DNA of 64,000 nt from GCA-958296115 sp965222445 (GCA_965222445.1 CBDCTY010000002.1:1984001-2048000); one strand, 5' to 3'. Shown: positions 46,821 to 54,493, counted from the first letter of the stretch. Program-made: numbers and translations. The notes: a model not told the origin generated them from the letters alone.

Positions 46821-48410
46821 ATGGCCAAGCCGAGGATCATGTTCTATCACGATGGGCGGCACCCGCTCATCTACATGTACGAGCCGCCTATCGAGAAGGT
46901 TGAATACGAGGCGGGAGTGGACGAGCTGGCAGGCACGCCGGTCGAGGCGATCATGCTCGGACTTGGAGACGGGCGCACGTTTCTGCACGACGCCAGGGTG
47001 GGCGAGCTGTGGGGCCACAACGTCGACCGGTGGCCGCACCTGGTCTTCCGCAGGGCGCACCAGAACGCCAAGAAGCTCATTGAGGAGGGCAACGATCCGC
47101 TGAGAGTGCTCATCGACCGGGCCCACTCGGTGGGCAAGCTGCTCTATGCGACACTGCTGGTGCAGCAGGGAAGCGGGGTGCGGGGCGTGGACGTCCGCAC
47201 GTCCGACTACCGCCTGGAGAACAAGCACCTTGAAATCGGCGCCAGGGGCGGGCTCGACGGCGACTTCCCCGGTGCGGAGTGCCTGGACTTCATGCACGAC
47301 GAGGTAAGGGCCGAGCGTCTGGCCATCATCGAGGAGACGGTATCGCGCTACGACGTGGACGGCTTCGAGCTGCAGCTCAACTACCAGCCATACTACTTCC
47401 ACCCCGACGACGTCGAGAGGGGCCGGGAGGTGATGACGGGGTGGGTGTGGGAGGTCTACGACGCCGTCAAGAGGAGCGGCGCGGACCGAGAGCTTGCGGT
47501 CAGGATTCCCGCCAGCGTCGAAGCGTGCCTGTCCGTCGGCATGGACCCCGAGGGTTGGGCCAGGGAGGGTATCGTCGACGTGCTCATCGGCCAGACCAGT
47601 GCAGGGTCCGAGGCGATGGACCCGACACTCGATCTGCGGCCGCTGGTGGAGGCTGCCGCAGGAACGGACTGCCGCGTTCACGCAGCGATACACAGCCGCA
47701 CGGGGTCGGACAGGCTGGGCCAGGCGCCCATCGAGGTGATGAGGGCGGCGGCGAGCAACTACTGGGAGCAGGGCATCGACGGTATGTACCTGGCTCACTG
47801 GTTCGGCAACTGGCCCTACGACTCCACCTTCTACGAGAAGCTGCGAGAGATTCCATACCCGGAGATAATGGCGCCTAAGGACAAGCACTACTACGTCCCG
47901 ACGGAGATGGACAGGCACGCCGTGCCGACGGGAGGCGTGGACCCGACGCCGCAGTTGCCCGCCGACCTGGAAGAGGGCGGGACCGCGTCGGTCACCCTGC
48001 CGGTCGCCGACGACCTGCCGCGCTGGGCTGAGTCCGGGCGGGTCCACGAGGTGCTGCTGCGGGTTCGCGTCACGGGAACGACGGAGCAGGACGAGACCGG
48101 CGTCAGACTGAACGGCCGCACCCTGCCCGACTCCATCCTGAGAAAGATCAACCACATGTACCGGATGAACGGGCCGAGGTACCGCGTGTTCGGTTACTGG
48201 TACATCTTCAGGCTGGGCCCGGAGCACTGGCCGGTGCGGGGCGAGAACTCCATAGAGGTTACGCTGAAGCGCCGCGACCCCCATGTGACCGTGCCGTTCC
48301 AGCTGAGGGACGTGGAGCTGGAGACCAAGTACCTGTTGGGCAAGAACTTCTACAGGGGTCCTTCCTTCGAGGACCCCGACCTCGGCCCATCGGAGGCCTA
48401 CGCGGAGTAG
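46821..48410 (+). CDS. Putative glycoside hydrolase-like protein, TIM barrel plus beta domain (copy 2)
   Basis: 529 residues, 20 bp after copy 1, preceded by GACAGGAGGCCCGC. Same plan as copy 1: IMFYHDGRHPLIYMYEPPIE start, VLIDRAHSVGKLLYATLLVQ, YDVDGFELQLNYQPYYFHP with candidate catalytic Glu, ASNYWEQGIDGMYLAHWFGN, then a beta domain with VRLNGRTLP. Divergence is high (clearly paralogues, not a recent duplication), suggesting different substrates. A receiver-like gene follows after 14 bp. Confidence 0.7.
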   Translation: MAKPRIMFYHDGRHPLIYMYEPPIEKVEYEAGVDELAGTPVEAIMLGLGDGRTFLHDARVGELWGHNVDRWPHLVFRRAHQNAKKLIEEGNDPLRVLIDRAHSVGKLLYATLLVQQGSGVRGVDVRTSDYRLENKHLEIGARGGLDGDFPGAECLDFMHDEVRAERLAIIEETVSRYDVDGFELQLNYQPYYFHPDDVERGREVMTGWVWEVYDAVKRSGADRELAVRIPASVEACLSVGMDPEGWAREGIVDVLIGQTSAGSEAMDPTLDLRPLVEAAAGTDCRVHAAIHSRTGSDRLGQAPIEVMRAAASNYWEQGIDGMYLAHWFGNWPYDSTFYEKLREIPYPEIMAPKDKHYYVPTEMDRHAVPTGGVDPTPQLPADLEEGGTASVTLPVADDLPRWAESGRVHEVLLRVRVTGTTEQDETGVRLNGRTLPDSILRKINHMYRMNGPRYRVFGYWYIFRLGPEHWPVRGENSIEVTLKRRDPHVTVPFQLRDVELETKYLLGKNFYRGPSFEDPDLGPSEAYAE

Positions 48411-48424
48411 GCGGGGAGCGGGAG

Positions 48425-48799
48425 ATGCACGGGAGCGACAAGGTCATCCTGGTGGCGCAGGACCTCTTCTTCCTGCCCAGGGTCTACAACGCGGCGGCGC
48501 CCCACGGCTACGAGGTGATGCAGGCCCAGACGGCCGAGCGATTCGAGGACGTGTACAGAGAGGGTCGAACGGCTCTCGTCCTCGTCGATCTCGCGGGTGA
48601 CGCCGGAGAGTGGCAGGCCGTCGTTGGGCGCCTCTCGCGCGAGGCAGGCAGGCCCAGGATCGTCGCGTTCGGCAACCACGCCGACGAGGAGGCCCTCGAG
48701 GAGGCGGTCGCCCTGGGCTGCGACTCCGCCATCAGCAATGCTGAGCTAAGCCGCGACATAGTGAAGATCGTAGAGTCCCTGGAGCAGCCAGCCCGCTAG
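48425..48799 (+). CDS. Receiver-like (CheY-fold) protein, degenerate phosphosite
   Basis: 124 residues with the alternating beta/alpha pattern of a receiver: DKVILVAQDLFFLPRVYNAA, ALVLVDLAGD (the Asp is at the phospho-acceptor position), GRPRIVAFGNHADEE, and SNAELSRDIVKIVES. The N-terminal acidic pair and the conserved Lys after strand 5 are missing, so phosphorylation is doubtful and it may be a pseudo-receiver. Its 3' half and about 120 bp beyond are duplicated at 60344-60603. Confidence 0.65.
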   Translation: MHGSDKVILVAQDLFFLPRVYNAAAPHGYEVMQAQTAERFEDVYREGRTALVLVDLAGDAGEWQAVVGRLSREAGRPRIVAFGNHADEEALEEAVALGCDSAISNAELSRDIVKIVESLEQPAR

Positions 48800-48906
48800 A
48801 GGCTTCTCTCGAAGACCACGGACGCTGGCGCGCGGGCTAGGCACTCCTGCGTAAGGCCCCTGACAGACAAGGCTGTGGAACGAGACGAATCGCAGGACGC
48901 GGTCCT

Positions 48907-49032
48907 TTACCTGTATCGCTCCAGTTTATCCTGCGTCCTTTTCTTGCGGTCAAGGATAGCCCGCGTTACAGAGACTAGCAACAGGAGCGCCATCGCTACT
49001 GCTGCAAGCCCTATGAATGCGAAGAAGTCCAG
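48907..49032 (-). CDS. Possible 41-residue single-helix membrane peptide
   Basis: A CTG start 3 bp after the stop of the upstream gene would give LDFFAFIGLAAVAMALLLLV and a basic tail ending KKRTQDKLERYR. GGAGG in the preceding gene's last codons could serve it. There is no ATG for the full helix. It is similar in style to the 44-residue protein at 56390-56524. Confidence 0.35.
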   Translation of the reverse strand: MDFFAFIGLAAVAMALLLLVSVTRAILDRKKRTQDKLERYR

Positions 49033-49034
49033 TG

Positions 49035-49367
49035 CTATGAGCCTCCTTCGAAGCCGTCGTCGTCGAAGTAGGGGGTGCTGTTGGTTCCGTCGAAGTTGAT
49101 AGGACCGAGATTGTCATAATCTACGGTTCCAAAGGAACCCCCGCTGCCCATGGAGGTTCTTTTCATGCGGATAAAATACTCTTGCCCCTCGGGCAGATGA
49201 GTCCCTCCCATCATCCAGTCGAAGTCTCCGAATTCTGTGAGCCTGAACATGGGGGTGGGTTCGTCCCTCTCCAGGAACAGATGAAAGCCATATCCGTAGG
49301 TATTGATGGCCGCGAAAATGGCAAGGGCTAGCAGGAGTCGCTTTGTCCAAGTCTGCCAATTGTGCAT
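49035..49367 (-). CDS. Cassette A small membrane-anchored protein
   Basis: 110 residues. ATG 49367 follows AAAAGGAGGATCATT; a second, in-frame ATGATG with its own AAGGAGGGTC lies 24 bp upstream. A basic start and one helix (WTKRLLLALAIFAAINTYGY) are followed by an extracytoplasmic domain ending DDDGFEGGS. It shares the WTxRLL helix, the IN-Y motif and the DDGFE ending with 57400-57756, and the helix with 60563-60709. Function unknown. Confidence 0.65.
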   Translation of the reverse strand: MHNWQTWTKRLLLALAIFAAINTYGYGFHLFLERDEPTPMFRLTEFGDFDWMMGGTHLPEGQEYFIRMKRTSMGSGGSFGTVDYDNLGPINFDGTNSTPYFDDDGFEGGS

Positions 49368-49413
49368 AATGATCCTCCTTTTGTGCATCATGACCCTCCT
49401 TGTGACGTGAGTA

Positions 49414-49442
49414 GGCGCGGGCCGCATTGCACGGCCCGCGCC
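49414..49442 (-). terminator. Strong hairpin after the cassette A signal-peptide gene
   Basis: GGCGCGGGCCG and CGGCCCGCGCC form a perfect 11-bp stem with a 7-nt loop, 5 bp after the stop at 49447. There is no T tract, so it may stabilise or attenuate the transcript instead of ending it. Similar hairpins follow the secreted genes of cassettes B, D and E. Confidence 0.65.
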
Positions 49443-49446
49443 GTTC

Positions 49447-49533
49447 CTACTCAGCGTCCGTAGGTGGTCCCGCTCCCATGAGGAGCACGGCCACAGTGAG
49501 TAGGAGCCCGAAAGTCAACGTTCGCTTCAACAT
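49447..49533 (-). CDS. Cassette A: 28-residue signal-peptide-only member of the MLKRTLT family
   Basis: The frame MLKRTLTFGLLLTVAVLLMG then AGPPTDAE ends at TAG 49447. The first 22 codons are nearly identical to those of the four full-length secreted proteins, including the GPP after the hydrophobic core, but the mature domain is missing. The upstream RBS CGAAAGGAGGAGGTACG is intact. It is either a truncated relic or a small peptide in its own right. Confidence 0.6.
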   Translation of the reverse strand: MLKRTLTFGLLLTVAVLLMGAGPPTDAE

Positions 49534-49631
49534 CGTACCTCCTCCTTTCGTTCACTTATCATAGTCGCCAACTGCGGGATGACGCCCTGAGGCTCGGTCG
49601 ATAGGAGAGGCGGCTATCCTGTGCTGGCAGC

Positions 49632-49672
49632 CCCTGATGGCCTCACGAAGCGAGGGACGCTCCGCATCAGGG
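49632..49672 (-). promoter_or_regulatory. Cassette A leader hairpin
   Basis: CCCTGATG...CATCAGGG outer stem with an inner GCGGAGCG/CGCTTCG stem. The MITE is inserted exactly at its foot, using CATCAGGGG as target. See the copies at 52285, 55462, 58565 and 62023. Confidence 0.6.
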
Positions 49673-49673
49673 G

Positions 49674-49810
49674 CAGGGCCTTTCCATTGTCCCATAAACC
49701 ACATACCGTCATTCCCGCGCAGAGCCTGCCCCCGAGAAGTTGGGGGCGGGAATCCACGTGGGCGGTAGGGTATGTCCCTTCCGCAGGGAGCCAACTTTGG
49801 AAAGGCCCTG
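49674..49810. mobile_element. 137-bp MITE (CAGGGCCTTTCC family) in cassette A leader
   Basis: Ends CAGGGCCTTTCCA and TTGGAAAGGCCCTG with 9-bp duplications CATCAGGGG (49665-49673, 49811-49819). Same family as 37268-37458. The interior is a GTCATTCCCGCG palindrome that itself holds an AGCCTGCCCCCGAGAAGTTG element. Confidence 0.92.
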
Positions 49811-49884
49811 CATCAGGGGTGCGATGTCTGGACATAAGCGCCTCCTTTCCTCACGATGACACTTCATATTCTAGCCGGGCTGTG

Positions 49885-49925
49885 TGAAATGGCCGTGAAA
49901 AACAACCCCATTTCCATGAAAGAAC
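49885..49925. promoter_or_regulatory. Cassette A TGAAA array, truncated
   Basis: TGAAA at 49885, 49896 and 49917 (spacings 11 and 21). The array breaks off at GAACCGTACC where the 3' end of the next minus-strand gene begins, so the plus-strand promoter half is missing. The minus-strand -10 TAGAAT (49867-49872) is retained. Confidence 0.7.
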
Positions 49926-49930
49926 CGTAC

Positions 49931-50446
49931 CTAGTTGTTGACATTCCCCGTTGGGCCTGGAGTACCGTCTGTGTCCGCCTCGATGATCTCGACGGCAGTG
50001 GTGGTGTTCCCGGCGGTGTCGGTCGTCTCGGTGGTACGGGTGATGGTCCTGTCGGCGTTCTTAACTTCCGTGATGACGATCTTGCCGTTTGGCCCTTCGG
50101 AGGTAAGAGTAGACGAGCAACCCGTACACCAAGGCTTCTCCTCTCCGATAGCCCAATACCCGTCCTCACCGAGGTAGCCAATCTGTCGGGTATTGTCCTC
50201 CAGGCTGTAGACCGCGTGCGGATGTATGTCCTCCTCACCGAAGGCGTCTTCCGACCTGACTACCCCGACTGTATTGCCCTCTCGGTCGCTGACAGGGAAG
50301 TATTCAGGCGTCCACGTCCCATCGACGTTGTAGGGCAATCCTGGGACTCTATCCTCGGCCATGCTCTCGTTGGTGAGAACGATAGCAGTCACTGCGATGG
50401 TCGTTACTACGAATGTCGCCGCTATGGGAATCAGCTTATTCAACAT
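49931..50446 (-). CDS. Membrane-anchored protein with GxPGPTG tail
   Basis: 171 residues from ATG 50446 (GAGGAAGAGGGTGACG upstream). An N-terminal helix MLNKLIPIAATFVVTTIAVT anchors an outside domain: VDGTWTPEYFPVSDREGNTV, then YSLEDNTRQIGYLGEDGYWA with a CTGC pair. Next comes a Thr-rich stretch and the tail TTTAVEIIEADTDGTPGPTG-NVNN. A frameshifted, MITE-interrupted paralogue is at 56612-57278, and the tail recurs behind 51168-51518. The C-X2-C may bind metal or form a disulfide. Function unknown. Confidence 0.75.
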   Translation of the reverse strand: MLNKLIPIAATFVVTTIAVTAIVLTNESMAEDRVPGLPYNVDGTWTPEYFPVSDREGNTVGVVRSEDAFGEEDIHPHAVYSLEDNTRQIGYLGEDGYWAIGEEKPWCTGCSSTLTSEGPNGKIVITEVKNADRTITRTTETTDTAGNTTTAVEIIEADTDGTPGPTGNVNN

Positions 50447-50515
50447 CGTCACCCTCTTCCTCTAGGGTAGTTACACATGGATCCGGCTGGCAGATCACTC
50501 TCCGTCTTGTGTCTG

Positions 50516-50845
50516 TTACCGACATTCGATGTCCTTCAACTCCTCTTCTATCTCATCGAGCCGCTCATGGAGCTCGTATAGCAGTTCCATTCTGTCGCGG
50601 ATCCTGATTGGCTCGACGAGCCAGTAGTCTGAACCGAAGTTGAGGCTGCGGTTCAGATGGTCGAGCCTGGGACCGCAGAGCGCGGCCTGCTCTTCCGAGA
50701 TCTTCGTGAAGCGGTCCTGGAGCTCCTTCATCTTGGCCTCCACGTCCTTGACCGTCGCATCCTCGGGCGCCACGTCCACGACGCCGCCAGACTGCGAACA
50801 GGCTACGAGGGCCATTATTGCTACCGCTGCTATCGCTTGTCGCAT
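50516..50845 (-). CDS. Small coiled-coil lipoprotein
   Basis: 109 residues. Signal MRQAIAAVAIMALVACSQ with lipobox LVAC (Cys16). The mature part has heptad-rich helices (DVEAKMKELQDRFTKISEEQ and LLYELHERLDEIEEELKDIE) flanking a short globular stretch. Likely anchored to the outer face of the membrane. Same strand as its neighbours, with its own upstream Shine-Dalgarno (GGAGGAAGCCG). No named family. Confidence 0.75.
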   Translation of the reverse strand: MRQAIAAVAIMALVACSQSGGVVDVAPEDATVKDVEAKMKELQDRFTKISEEQAALCGPRLDHLNRSLNFGSDYWLVEPIRIRDRMELLYELHERLDEIEEELKDIECR

Positions 50846-50889
50846 CGGCTTCCTCCCTACGCATGGGGGCCGGCTGGCAGTTGCTCTGC

Positions 50890-51003
50890 CTATGCTCCCC
50901 CGAACGGCGTCCTCCCCCGGATGGTCGTTCTCAATCGACGTAGACGTTGCTCGAGCGCTTCCAGAAGTTGCTCAGCATCTTTGGGGAAGTCAAGATAAGT
51001 CAT
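50890..51003 (-). CDS. Possible 37-residue small protein
   Basis: ATG 51003, with AGGAGCAGTATC 6 bp upstream; reads MTYLDFPKDAEQLLEALEQR and ends Arg-rich. It lies between the hairpin at 51027-51067 and the lipoprotein gene. No homologue recognised; it could be chance. Confidence 0.35.
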   Translation of the reverse strand: MTYLDFPKDAEQLLEALEQRLRRLRTTIRGRTPFGGA

Positions 51004-51026
51004 TTGTGATACTGCTCCTAGTGTCT

Positions 51027-51067
51027 CAAGGCCCGCCCTCGACGATGATGCCGAGGACGGGGCCTTG
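51027..51067 (-). terminator. Hairpin terminator-like element
   Basis: CAAGGCCCGCCCTCG and CGAGGACGGGGCCTTG pair with one bulge around a 10-nt loop, just after the tail remnant ending at 51074. Confidence 0.65.
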
Positions 51068-51167
51068 CAACACCTAGTCGTTCACGTTCCCTGTTGGGCC
51101 TGGAGTACCGTCGGCGCCCTCCTCGATGATCTCGACGGCAGTGGTGGTGTTCCCACCCGTAACCGTG

Positions 51168-51518
51168 TTACCTCCGGTTGTTCACATCACAGTCCCAGCC
51201 CGCGTAGGCCGTACCATCCACATCCCATCGAAATGAGACGCAGTCACCGTTTTGGACCCAGAAGCCGTCGACCTCCCGGACATTGATGTAACGGGTGGGC
51301 ACCGGAGCCTCACGAGCATGTAGAATGACCCGCTCACTTCCCTGGTACCGTGGCAGGACCATGAGCGTCAGGAATGTGAGCAGTAGGCCGACAGTGCCGA
51401 CAGCGGTAATGACAGCCACCCACCTCCGGGAGGCCTCCGCCATCAGCAGGTATGCGCCTATGCCGATCGGTACCAGCATGGCCGCCCCAAAGAAGAATAG
51501 AAGGTCTTGTGTACTCAT
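51168..51518 (-). CDS. Cassette B small membrane protein (tail lost by frameshift)
   Basis: 116 residues from ATG 51518 (CAGGGAGGAACC upstream). Two helices, STQDLLFFFGAAMLVPIGIG and VAVITAVGTVGLLLTFLTLM, then an outside domain ending FRWDVDGTAYAGWDCDVNNR. Directly after the stop, in another frame, lies GGNTVTGGNTTTAVEIIEEG then ADGTPGPTGNVND (to 51074), the same tail as in 49931-50446. A one-base shift would fuse it, so the gene was probably longer, or a programmed shift is used. Confidence 0.65.
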   Translation of the reverse strand: MSTQDLLFFFGAAMLVPIGIGAYLLMAEASRRWVAVITAVGTVGLLLTFLTLMVLPRYQGSERVILHAREAPVPTRYINVREVDGFWVQNGDCVSFRWDVDGTAYAGWDCDVNNRR

Positions 51519-51529
51519 GGTTCCTCCCT

Positions 51530-51562
51530 GGGGCCGACCGCCCCACAATGGTGGTCGGCCCC
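51530..51562 (-). terminator. Hairpin after cassette B secreted gene
   Basis: GGGGCCGACC/GGTCGGCCCC, a perfect 10-bp stem with a 13-nt loop, 9 bp after the stop at 51571 and just before the next gene's Shine-Dalgarno. Confidence 0.7.
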
Positions 51563-51570
51563 CTCCACGT

Positions 51571-52185
51571 CTAGCAGGTGAATTGGGCGTTCTGATAGTC
51601 GGCCCAATATCTAGTAGGGTCGCCGTTGTTGAAACGGGCACTTACGTTCACCGTGTTCTGGTAGATGTAGGTTCCGGTCGAGCAGGACGCACTGATCGTC
51701 TTGCCATGCGACTTCCAGGTCTTCCATCGACTGTTGTAGTACTTGATGCGGGTATTGACCCGTTCCAGTTCCACCGTGACACGGGTGTGGGAGATCACGG
51801 AGCCGACACAGGAGATACCGCCTCGGCCACTGATTGTAGTGCCCGATTTCCACGGCCCACCAATCTCCATTGCGCAGTCCCACTCGGGGTCCTGGTAGGC
51901 CACGCGCCCCTCGATCCTGTCTCGCACATTCGACGGCAGCTGAGCCAGCAGGCTCTCCGGCAGTTCAACGGGCAGGTTGAAGTCGGTTGGTCCGTCCGGG
52001 AGTGCCGTTCTCGTTCCGCCAGGGGCGGTCCCCCACATCAGCGCAATGATGGAGCCGTCCTCCATCTGGACCGACACGACATTCTCCGCCGGTTGGCCCC
52101 AATCATCACTCGCGGGGGGGCCGAATGCCATCAGGGCAAGGGCCAGCACGGTCAGGGCCAATGCAGTCAACGTTCGCTTCAACAT
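51571..52185 (-). CDS. Cassette B secreted four-cysteine protein
   Basis: 204 residues. Sec signal MLKRTLTALALTVLALALMA then FGPP. The mature protein has an FIWGT-type motif (LMWGTAPGG), a helical middle (LPESLLAQLPSNVRDRIEG), and then a beta-rich domain with four Cys: WDCAME, GGISCVGS, ISASCSTGT and the final FTC. WKSG and WKTWKSHGKTISASC are shared with cassette D. Two disulfides are likely. It is released or wall-associated: no lipobox, no anchor. Family unknown. The RBS is GAAGGGAGGAAGTACG. It lies downstream of the structured leader and divergent from the fused kinase-regulator. Confidence 0.8.
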   Translation of the reverse strand: MLKRTLTALALTVLALALMAFGPPASDDWGQPAENVVSVQMEDGSIIALMWGTAPGGTRTALPDGPTDFNLPVELPESLLAQLPSNVRDRIEGRVAYQDPEWDCAMEIGGPWKSGTTISGRGGISCVGSVISHTRVTVELERVNTRIKYYNSRWKTWKSHGKTISASCSTGTYIYQNTVNVSARFNNGDPTRYWADYQNAQFTC

Positions 52186-52284
52186 CGTACTTCCTCCCTT
52201 CGTCCGACTTGTGGCAGTCGCCGTCTACGGAGATGTCGCCTGAGGCCAGGTCGATATGGAGAGGCGACTACCTGTGGCTGGTAA

Positions 52285-52325
52285 CCCTGACGGCCTCTCC
52301 GAGCGGGGAACGCTCGGCACCAGGG
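52285..52325 (-). promoter_or_regulatory. Cassette B structured leader hairpin with small ORF
   Basis: Inner stem CCGAGCG/CGCTCGG inside CCCTG...CAGGG. An upstream ORF starts at ATG 52341 after GAAAGGAGGTGGCGT and encodes 24 residues, MKSHSHPGAERSPLGEAVRV then TSHR, overlapping the hairpin. Further on, AGTCGCC (just after the hairpin in RNA sense) can pair with GGCGACT close to the secreted gene's RBS. Confidence 0.55.
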
Positions 52326-52413
52326 TGAGAATGAGACTTCATACGCCACCTCCTTTCGGAACTCCTGTAACCCATGACATTGACCATTGTAGGAGGCACA
52401 TATCAAATGGACG

Positions 52414-52492
52414 TGAAAAACAACCCCATTTCCATGAAAGAACCGTGAAAGATCCCTGGGTTTCCATGAAAAACCACCGGGTTTCCGTGAAA
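52414..52492 (+). promoter_or_regulatory. Cassette B TGAAA array and promoter
   Basis: TGAAA at 52414, 52435, 52446, 52467 and 52488 (spacings 21, 11, 21, 21), then TAGAAT at 52517-52522, 29 nt after the last half-site. It drives the fused kinase-regulator gene and, outward, the minus-strand cassette (TACAAT on the minus strand near 52386-52391). Confidence 0.75.
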
Positions 52493-52570
52493 GCCATTCT
52501 CAGGCGATGGCCGTGATAGAATGCCGGGTGCCCCACATCCCCCTATCGAACCGCAGGGGTGTGCGGCACG

Positions 52571-54493
52571 ATGGCAGGAGTACGGTCGTTGAAGACGGAC
52601 GAGTTGGAAGTGCGGGAGATCGACAGGCTGCGTGCGCGCCTCGCCGAGATGGAGACCGAGAGGCGCCGTCTGACGGCGCTGGTGGAATCCTCCCCGGTGG
52701 GCGTCATGGTGGTCGACGCCGCCACCAGGACCCTCGCGTGGGTCAACCAGGAGGCCGAGCGCATCCTGGGCATGTCGCCGGAGCCAGGCACATCCCTCGT
52801 GAGATACCACCAGGTGGCGATATACCGCCGGACGGACGGGGAGAAGTACGAGAGCCACGAGCGCCCGCTGGCCAGGGCGCTGGACCACGGCGAGGTCGTA
52901 CGGGCCGAAGAGATCCTGTTCGATCTGCCTGGTGGACGCAAGGTAGCTACTCTCGTCAACGCGACGCCCATCTACTCGGGCGACGGGAACATAGTTTCCG
53001 CTATCGCCGTGATCCAGGACATGACGCCCCTGGAGGAGATCGAACGGCTTCGACGTGAGTTCCTCGCCATGGTGAGCCACGAGCTGCGAACGCCTCTGAC
53101 TACGATCAAAGGATGCACGAGTATCGTGTTGGGCAGCTCCAGCCCCACCACCAATTCCGAGATGCTCCAGTACTTTCGAATGATAGACGAGCAGTCGGAT
53201 AACCTGCGCGACCTCGTCAACAACCTTCTCGACATGACACAGATAGAAGCGGGAGCGTTGTCGGTAACTCTTGAGCCTACGGATGCGGCGACTCTGGTTG
53301 ACGAGGCGAGGATGGCGTTCCTTCGCCAGGGGGCGCGGAATCCCATCGAGGTGGACCTCGCCCCGGACCTGCCGCGGATCACGGCGGACAGGAAGCGTAT
53401 CGTACAGGTGCTGAACAACCTGCTGTCCAACGCATCCAAATACTCGGCGGAGACCTCGACGATCAGGGTGGCTGCATCGCGGGACGAGGTCTACGTGGCC
53501 TTCTCCGTAACGGACGAAGGCAGAGGAATGCCCGCCGACCAGCTGCCCAACCTGTTCAGGAAGTTCTCCCGGATAGATCACGACGGCGGTGATGGGAAGA
53601 TCGCGGGTGAGGGTCTTGGGCTTGCGATCTGCAAGGGGATTGTGGAGGCGCATGGAGGACGCATCCGGGCCGAGAGCGGTGGCGAGGGACGCGGCACGCG
53701 AATCACCTTTACGATTCCAGAGGCTGCCGGCGCCTACCCGAAGTCCACCGGCGATGCCCAGGTCGTCAGGTCGAGTGATGGAGGGAAGATTCTCGCTGTC
53801 GACGACGAGATTCAGGTCCTGAGGCTGCTCCGAAGCATACTCGAGGACTACGGATGCACGATGTTCGGGACCGGCAGCCCGGACGAGATGATGCATCTCC
53901 TGGAGATGGAGCAGCCCCACCTTGTCTTGATGGACCTGATGCTGCCGGGGACCAGCGGGTTCGAGCTGATGGGCCGCGTCCGCGAGGTGTCCAATGTGCC
54001 GATCATCTTCCTGTCAGCGAACGACCAGGAGGAGAACGTGGTGAAGGCTCTCGACATGGGAGCCGACGACTACATCGTCAAGCCCTTCTCCTCGACTGAA
54101 TTGGTGGCGAGGGTCGAAGCGGCCTTGCGAAAGCGGGGGCCGTCTAGCGCCACCAAGCCGCGGCAGCCCTACCGCCTGGGAGACTTGACCATCGACTATG
54201 CAGACCGCGCGGTGACCGTATCCGGCTGCCGGGTGCAGTTGTCCGCGACCGAGTACAAGCTGCTCTTCGAGCTCTCCATCAGCGCCGGACGGGTGTTGAC
54301 CCACGACCAGATCCTGCAACGGGTCTGGGGGGCAGGGTACGCCGGCGATGCCCCATTGCTTCGCGCCACAGTGAGAAACCTGCGCCGCAAGCTGGGGGAC
54401 GACGCCGACGACCCGAGCTACATCTTCACCGAGCCCCGCGTCGGCTACCGTATGGGAGGTCATAGTTACCAGGAGGGGTCGCGGCGGCACTAG
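52571..54493 (+). CDS. One-piece PAS-histidine kinase-receiver-winged-helix regulator
   Basis: 640 residues from ATG 52571; a GTG 12 bp upstream is possible. Coiled start, PAS domain (about 35-150: LVESSPVGVMVVDAATRTLA), HisKA with MVSHELRTPL (phospho-His170), HATPase with NNLLSNASKYS, DEGRGMPADQLPNLFRKFSR and GEGLGLAICKG, receiver with AVDDE, LMDLMLPGTSGFE (phospho-Asp455) and KPFSS, then an OmpR/PhoB winged helix (TATVRNLRRKLGD-like RATVRNLRRKLGD, and FTEPRVGYRM). No membrane helix: a soluble sensor. Kinase and transcription output in one chain are unusual. It lies directly behind a TGAAA array and is likely autoregulated. Confidence 0.95.
   Translation: MAGVRSLKTDELEVREIDRLRARLAEMETERRRLTALVESSPVGVMVVDAATRTLAWVNQEAERILGMSPEPGTSLVRYHQVAIYRRTDGEKYESHERPLARALDHGEVVRAEEILFDLPGGRKVATLVNATPIYSGDGNIVSAIAVIQDMTPLEEIERLRREFLAMVSHELRTPLTTIKGCTSIVLGSSSPTTNSEMLQYFRMIDEQSDNLRDLVNNLLDMTQIEAGALSVTLEPTDAATLVDEARMAFLRQGARNPIEVDLAPDLPRITADRKRIVQVLNNLLSNASKYSAETSTIRVAASRDEVYVAFSVTDEGRGMPADQLPNLFRKFSRIDHDGGDGKIAGEGLGLAICKGIVEAHGGRIRAESGGEGRGTRITFTIPEAAGAYPKSTGDAQVVRSSDGGKILAVDDEIQVLRLLRSILEDYGCTMFGTGSPDEMMHLLEMEQPHLVLMDLMLPGTSGFELMGRVREVSNVPIIFLSANDQEENVVKALDMGADDYIVKPFSSTELVARVEAALRKRGPSSATKPRQPYRLGDLTIDYADRAVTVSGCRVQLSATEYKLLFELSISAGRVLTHDQILQRVWGAGYAGDAPLLRATVRNLRRKLGDDADDPSYIFTEPRVGYRMGGHSYQEGSRRH

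Larger units (their letters stand above)
49552..49835 (-). pseudogene. Cassette A leader ORF interrupted by a MITE
   Basis: ATG 49835 follows AGGAAAGGAGGCGCTT. Without the 137-bp MITE and one 9-bp duplication the frame reads MSRHRTPDAERPSLREAIRG and on to a stop at 49552 (48 residues). The start and RBS are shared with cassettes C and D (MSRHRTPDAERPS in C). Confidence 0.45.
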
